NCBI GenBank assembly: GCA_963576725.1
Contig: OY755247.1
Coordinates: forward strand, 16,618,526 to 16,682,525
From: Azorinus chamasolen
Taxonomy: Eukaryota > Mollusca > Bivalvia > Cardiida > Solecurtidae
Direction of reading: 5' to 3'
Length of the DNA: 64,000 nt
The translations under genes were made by a program, and so were the position numbers. Shown here piece after piece: positions 61,901 through 64,000 of this stretch; the first letter of the stretch is position 1, and each line of letters begins with the position of its first letter. The notes below the pieces were generated by a model. It was not told the origin of the DNA. It did not search any database and saw nothing but the letters and a program-made list of their open reading frames with translations.

Positions 61901-63234
61901 TTGTGTTAATTAGTTGGTATTTAGGGCAGGTGGCTGCTTTCACCTTGCTTAAAGCAACCACCTGCCTTTAACACAAAAAAAATCGATGTTATTTAGTGGT
62001 CGTTATAGAGAGGTTTTCTCAGTATTAGTAATTATGTTGCCTCTCTTTGCCATACCAACAACCCAAAGGAGCACAATGAAAACAAGAGTTTGGTGTTGAA
62101 CATGCAAGGAACATTTCCATGTCTATGTGTATGGTATATATGTGTATGATGTGTGTTTGAGCACTCTTCGTTTGCTGTGAAAAGGTTTTTGTAGCGTTCT
62201 TTTATGTTTATGCGTGACATTTTAGAGTCGCAGTGCCCTAAATAAGGTTGGCGTGGAACAGGCAAGGAAATTCCGATTAATCAGCCTGGATTCTATTCTG
62301 TTTGGCTCTTTTTGTGTCATCCTTGGTTTATGAAACACCCCATGGTTCTCCAGTGCAGTACTGACATGGCCGTAGCTAGCGATACGTACTTACGCACGTG
62401 CGTAACACAAATCTGAAAGGAGAAACACGTGCGTAACACAAATCTGAAAGGAGAAAATACTGTTATGGCCAAAATGGGACAAAAATCAAATACCAAAGGG
62501 ATAGACTTTGGTAAACATTCTGTCTTGTCATATAAGCTTTACCCGAATCCATCATATTGACGCCTTTTGGTGCATCTGTAAAAGTCACGTTTTGAAACCA
62601 TAATTGTGATAAACAGAGCCTGCTCTATTTATCACAATAATTTAAAAACTACAAAGCATGCCCCCGGGCCCCTATAAACACGGGGCGTACATTACATTTG
62701 GATTCAGCCAGGGTTACAGATAAGGGGAGTATTGGGGTATTTACTCAATTAAAATTGTGGAAAAGGCAATTGTTTTTCAAAACTATGAGTAACACAAAGC
62801 AAATAAATATAGCAAAAGGCAAAAAAAATAAAAAATAGAATACCTAATAAGAATATGAATAAAACCCAATTACGAAAATTGCCAATACCCAATAAAAATT
62901 GCAAATACCCAATTCTGTAAAAAATCAAGGAGTAAATACCCATCAAAACCTTATCTGTAACCCTGATTCAGCTACGCTCCTGGTTGATGTCATAATTTGA
63001 ATTATTAACTTATTGTTATTTTAACTCTAGTATTTGATACATGTGTCAATGTGCATTTCCGAAATAAATATATCTATCCAATGCCTCTGTTATCATTAAA
63101 TTACAGGTTGTTAGTAGGAGCACCTAAATCCATGGACCCTCTGCAGCCATCTGTGAAGAATCCAGGAATTCTTATTCGATGTCCTATTGATGGTGATAGC
63201 TCAGATTGCAGGGAGGTTGTGATAGATACAACAG
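49684..63234 (+). CDS. integrin alpha subunit, alpha4/alpha9-like, 5' part (2 exons seen)
   Basis: Gene-level span; the gene continues past the right edge. Alpha subunits form the ligand-binding head with a beta subunit through a seven-bladed beta-propeller. Exon 1 (49684-49907) carries a hydrophobic signal peptide and the FNV...GVPGSYFGYSLAF start of blade 1. Exon 2 (63107-63234) completes the codon for Trp and reads WLLVGAPKS, then SVKNPGILIRCPI. The WLLVGAP plus S..NPG.I.RC.I pattern is closest to vertebrate alpha4/alpha9, not to the laminin or RGD classes. The intron is about 13.2 kb and full of repeats. Exon phases match exactly (TG|G). Confidence 0.85.
50052..50272 (-). mobile_element. 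B MITE nested in W
   Basis: TTAACCCATTCCCTCATTTT ... TGAGGTAATGGGTTAA between W halves ending ATGTCGAGAAAATGAG and resuming CTGTTTATCAGGGTAA. Confidence 0.88.
50358..50565. mobile_element. D2 pogo-like MITE
   Basis: TACAGTAAAACCTCTCTATA ... GAGAGGTTGCACTGTA; perfect arms GTGAAAGTAAAACAGAACGC. Confidence 0.92.
50605..50692 (+). pseudogene. decayed partial copy of integrin alpha exon 1 and its donor
   Basis: TTCAATGGTGTCCCAGGATC and following bases repeat the exon 1 segment starting near 49840 (FNGVPGS). A 15-base in-frame gap follows (GGATAC...GCA missing), then AACAGTATTGTTGAGATTGG copies the NNIVGD end and the donor decays from GTAAGT to GTATGG. Intron similarity continues to about 50990, interrupted by a C element. 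It appears to be a local tandem duplication. Confidence 0.75.
50718..50911. mobile_element. C element inside the duplicated alpha segment
   Basis: CAGAGCTATAGATAAGGATG to CTGGAGCTCTG. It interrupts the second copy of the alpha exon 1/intron duplication. Confidence 0.88.
51003..51708 (+). mobile_element. A MITE cluster
   Basis: A at 51003-51241; A at 51287-51572 with a perfect CAGACGGCTCCTACAGGAGC apex; a second A right half to 51646; then a D1 right end (GAGGGGTTTTGCGGTG). Confidence 0.75.
51935..52309 (+). repeat. X element split by A
   Basis: X GAGAATCTATTCAGTATGAA AGGCAT is followed by A (51957-52213), then X resumes ACGTGCTAGATGATTTTGAA with its hairpin. Confidence 0.75.
52310..52557. 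mobile_element. T MITE
   Basis: TTAACCCTTTCACCGCCGCA ... GGCACCGAAAGGGTTAA; hairpin AGACGCCGCCTTTTGAAGGC. Confidence 0.9.
52768..53060. mobile_element. B MITE (left-truncated) and D fragment
   Basis: B from TGAAACCATTGTGATAAATA to GGGAACAGGTTAA (52947). A D hairpin GCAGGTGGTTGCTTATTACA follows at 52968-53060. Confidence 0.75.
53066..53180 (-). mobile_element. A MITE, internally deleted
   Basis: TTTAACCCCTCCATCATACA joins to ATTTCTTATACAAATATTCA...GGGTTA. Confidence 0.7.
53525..53600 (+). repeat. C-rich tract
   Basis: Runs of C up to 13 long and CTCCCCTCCCCCC; the - strand has several G runs that could form a quadruplex. Confidence 0.85.
53610..53775. mobile_element. D element, divergent
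   Basis: ATTGGCACAGGATGCAAGAC ... GCGTTAAGCTCCCACGTGCC, ending ATGAGAGGATTTTTACTGTA. Confidence 0.65.
53896..54137. mobile_element. T MITE
   Basis: CTTTAACCTTTTCAACGCAG ... GGTGCCGAAAGGGTTA; hairpin AGACGCCGCCTTTTCAAGGA. Confidence 0.85.
54625..55162. mobile_element. D3 MITE split by E
   Basis: TACAACTGAACTTCGATAAC ... CAAGGTTCAGCTGTA. The core AACAGCTTAATGCAGGTC is opened at its TTAA by the E copy. Confidence 0.92.
54776..55015 (-). mobile_element. E MITE nested in D3
   Basis: TTAACCCTTCTCTTGCCGAA ... AATAGCAAGCGAAGGGTTAA, an inverted copy of 27013-27262 with a perfect hairpin. Confidence 0.93.
55195..55600 (+). mobile_element. D element split by A2
   Basis: D GCTTAATGCACGTCGAAAGC ... 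TACGTCCTGT is opened at TTAA by A2 (55286-55557); then GCACCACTTTC...AAAGCTGTCCATG resumes. The A2 hairpin apex CAGACGGCTCCTTTAGGAGC occurs twice. Confidence 0.82.
55601..56008. other. W remnant and unassigned sequence
   Basis: A W right half (GTTACTCGGCGTCTCATCTG GATCCAAACTG) near 55730-55770; the rest to 56008 shows nothing recognised. Confidence 0.5.
56009..56228. mobile_element. C element with duplicated arm
   Basis: CAAAGGTCCAGATAAGATGC to TATCTGTAGCTA; AGAGTGGTCAC.GTATA occurs twice on the right. Confidence 0.85.
56362..56505. repeat. Q long palindrome
   Basis: Arms GAATAATAGGTTAGTGCCGT AGATGGGACGCCTTTATCCG pair with their inverse; the loop holds GAGGCGAGGCTTGCCGAGCC, itself palindromic. 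Confidence 0.92.
56685..57142 (+). repeat. 231-bp tandem duplication
   Basis: CGGGAAAACGTGCTTGAATT starts at 56685 and 56916; copies are nearly identical and end AGAGTTTATCGA. Confidence 0.9.
57265..57345 (+). mobile_element. tRNA-like SINE head
   Basis: Box A TAGCGTAGTGG (57272-57282) and box B GGTTCGATTCT (57315-57325), 32 bases apart, are followed by T runs. The acceptor stem does not pair (GGCCTGA has no partner), so it is a tRNA-derived promoter of a SINE or tRNA relic, not a working tRNA. Confidence 0.6.
57730..57962 (-). mobile_element. A MITE, reverse
   Basis: TTAACCATTTTCCTCATATA ... AACATGGAAAGGGTTA. Confidence 0.85.
57963..58200. repeat. W remnant
   Basis: TTTTGCAAACAAGTTGGGGTCC / CACCCCGTCCGGACTGTT with several mismatches, and the GCAGACGATACTCATGCAGACG tail. 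Confidence 0.6.
58352..58582 (+). mobile_element. A MITE
   Basis: CATTAACCTTTTCCATAATG ... GATGAAATACGGGTTA; hairpin CAAACGGCTCCTTTCAGAGC. Confidence 0.85.
58835..58950 (+). repeat. X-type hairpin element
   Basis: AACAAACGGGGCAGACCCAG / CTTGGTCCACACTGTTTGC and the GTGACTCGTATCCCGCATTA tail. Confidence 0.65.
58965..60078 (+). repeat. ~29-bp minisatellite containing GGTTAGGG
   Basis: About 38 units of GGTTAGGGACAGGCATTCCT CGTGGAATG. Frames rich in Ser/Trp/Gly and Ile/Pro on both strands are repeat translation. Confidence 0.95.
60089..60295. mobile_element. D1 pogo-like MITE
   Basis: TACAGAAACACCCCTCTAAA ... ATAGGGGTTTTACTGTA; arms GTGAAAGTCATGCAGAAAGC. Confidence 0.9.
60296..61025. other. 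no gene seen (alpha intron)
   Basis: AT-rich. Short open frames of 74-84 codons have no recognisable family. Confidence 0.4.
61026..61225. mobile_element. D3 left part with a half P palindrome inserted
   Basis: TACAGCTGATTTTTTGATAT ... AAATTTACAATACATAAT, then TCGAGGGCTTGGTGCAAAAC...CACTTTGTGAA (61121-61165), then TGCTCTAAAATGTAT resumes D3 as at 54720. Confidence 0.75.
61309..61472 (+). mobile_element. B MITE, hairpin half deleted
   Basis: TTTAACCCATTCCCTCCTAG ... GATGAATAGAGTAGTATGGGGTAATGGGTCA. Confidence 0.8.
61473..61868. other. no gene seen (alpha intron)
   Basis: No recognised repeat. An 81-codon - strand frame here has no recognisable family and overlaps the B remnant. Confidence 0.4.
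61869..62024. mobile_element. D2 MITE, core deleted
   Basis: TACAGTAAAACCTCTCTATA ... GAGAGGTTTTCTCAGTA; GGTGGCTGC joins to TTTCACCTTGCTTAAAGC. Confidence 0.85.
62025..62394. other. no gene seen (alpha intron)
   Basis: Nothing recognised. TTAATCAGCC and GGATTCTATTCTG occur near 62280, without a clear element. Confidence 0.4.
62395..62456 (+). repeat. 31-bp tandem duplication
   Basis: CACGTGCGTAACACAAATCT GAAAGGAGAAA twice, identical. Confidence 0.9.
62539..62655 (-). mobile_element. B MITE fragment
   Basis: TTTACCCGAATCCATCATAT ... hairpin GATAAACAGAGC/GCTCTATTTATC with a short apex; the right part is missing. Confidence 0.75.
62709..62965. mobile_element. hAT-like MITE
   Basis: CAGGGTTACAGATAAGG and CCTTATCTGTAACCCTG are terminal inverted repeats, flanked by (G)ATTCAGC on the left and ATTCAGC(T) on the right, a 7-8-base target duplication. 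The AT-rich interior has short repeated ACCCAATAA runs. Confidence 0.8.
63107..63234 (+). CDS. integrin alpha exon 2 (blade 1)
   Basis: The acceptor is TTAAATTACAG. The first base completes TGG. It encodes LLVGAPKSMDPLQPSVKNPG and then ILIRCPIDGDSSDCREVVI to DTTG, donor GTAGGA, ending in phase 1. The two cysteines and the NPG turn match the first propeller blade of alpha4/alpha9-type chains. The next exon was not found before the window ends. Confidence 0.85.
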
Positions 63235-64000
63235 GTAGGATTATTCCTTTAACCCTTTACGTGTAAGGAACAATGACATCACAGGCGCTGATTTGGTCTA
63301 AAATAAGTTAAAATGTCCCTAAATTGATGTTTTGTAACATTTGGGGCCGAAAAAATAAAGCTTGGGGCGTTTTAAGACAAAGCTGAAATTTCGCATATTC
63401 TATATACTTCAGAAATTAAACCGTACATTGTCGTATATAGTTTGGTTGCGAATACAAAGTATCATTTGTGTCCTTGTTTGTCATTTCGCCATTTAAATGC
63501 GTTTCCGTTCATGTGCAATAAAAATGGCTGCCTCTGTTCAAACGTTTTGTGCGCGGCATTATTCGACTTACAAATTAAACCAAACAAAGGCGGTATGACA
63601 ACACCGTCTCCAAATAAACATTTAGACTGTCCTCTCTTTCTCCAGAGGATGGTAAAAGTGCAGTCTAAGGACAAAGCTTTGGAAGAGATTTACAGGTGGT
63701 TTGGTGTTTTTTCTCTAGTGATTTTATAGTCGTTATTTGGGCTATGTTTCCAATGGCAAAAAGTTTTTTTTCAATTCTGTCTGAAAATTTACCAATTCAT
63801 TACAATCAGAAAAGTCAGGCAGACCAAAACTTCTAAAATTACAGTACAGAGTTGTCGGGTCGTTTCGGACCCAATCTGTCCTTAGTCGTTTCGGACCCAA
63901 TCCGTTTCGGCCTTGGTCGTTTCGGCCACATTATAAAATTTGCATTCAAAGGTATAAATGGCACTTGTGATATGATTGAACAGAATTTAATCCAATAAGG
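63235..64000. other. alpha intron, no further exon seen
   Basis: A TTTCTCCAG at 63637-63645 and CAG|GTGG at 63696 look like splice sites, but the enclosed frame does not fit phase 1 of exon 2. Near 63855-63930, GTCGTTTCGGACCCAATC-like units repeat. Confidence 0.4.

Noticed and set aside
63637..63695. Possible third integrin alpha exon between TCTCCAG and CAG|GTGG
   Set aside because: Exon 2 ends in phase 1. The frame required here meets TAA, and the open frame has no alpha-propeller signature.

Overview
The window is eukaryotic, from a repeat-rich animal genome. The best fit is a bivalve mollusc, possibly of the Myida/Venerida side. Genes are split into short exons with GT/AG junctions, most of the DNA is small non-autonomous transposons, and there are several tandem-repeat mosaic elements ending in GACGGACA-type microsatellites, an architecture known from bivalve 'pearl' elements. 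Species was not determined.

Three protein-coding genes can be supported. (1) On the + strand from before base 2,936 to about 17,588 lie five exons of an integrin beta subunit: the last I-EGF modules, the beta-tail domain and the membrane-proximal segment. No transmembrane or cytoplasmic exon was found. (2) On the - strand, 44,888 down to 24,927, is a complete seven-exon coding sequence (1,062 bases, 353 residues) for an orthologue of CCDC89, a coiled-coil protein. A likely 5' non-coding exon lies near 48.2 kb. (3) On the + strand from 49,684 to beyond the right edge are the first two coding exons of an integrin alpha subunit of alpha4/alpha9-like type, separated by a 13-kb intron. CCDC89 and the alpha gene are head to head, about 1.4 kb apart.

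The rest is layered transposon debris. TTAACCC...GGGTTAA elements (called A, A2, B, E, T, W, X, Y here) behave like piggyBac-type MITEs. TACAG...CTGTA elements (D1-D4, U) behave like pogo/Tigger-type MITEs, and C is a related CAGAG-ended family. Most carry a near-perfect central hairpin. Several nested insertions can be compared with uninterrupted copies elsewhere in the window, which reveals TTAA or TA target sites. Other repeats are six mosaic pearl-like elements, a hAT-like element, a tRNA-like SINE head, and minisatellites at 4.4-6.6, 12.1-12.4, 12.7-14.6, 14.7-15.1, 18.7-19.4, 46.3-47.2 and 59-60 kb.

The most interesting signals are where repeats meet genes. The beta-tail reading frame runs into a MITE whose TTAA supplies the stop codon. 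A 39-bp minisatellite at the start of one beta intron repeats the 5' splice donor about nine times. Another beta exon end is tandemly triplicated with its donor. A decayed copy of the alpha exon 1 end lies 0.77 kb downstream of the original. A MITE end forms the 3' splice-site region of CCDC89 exon 3. Coordinates of exons were worked out base by base; repeat ends without a clear TTAA/TA boundary are approximate.
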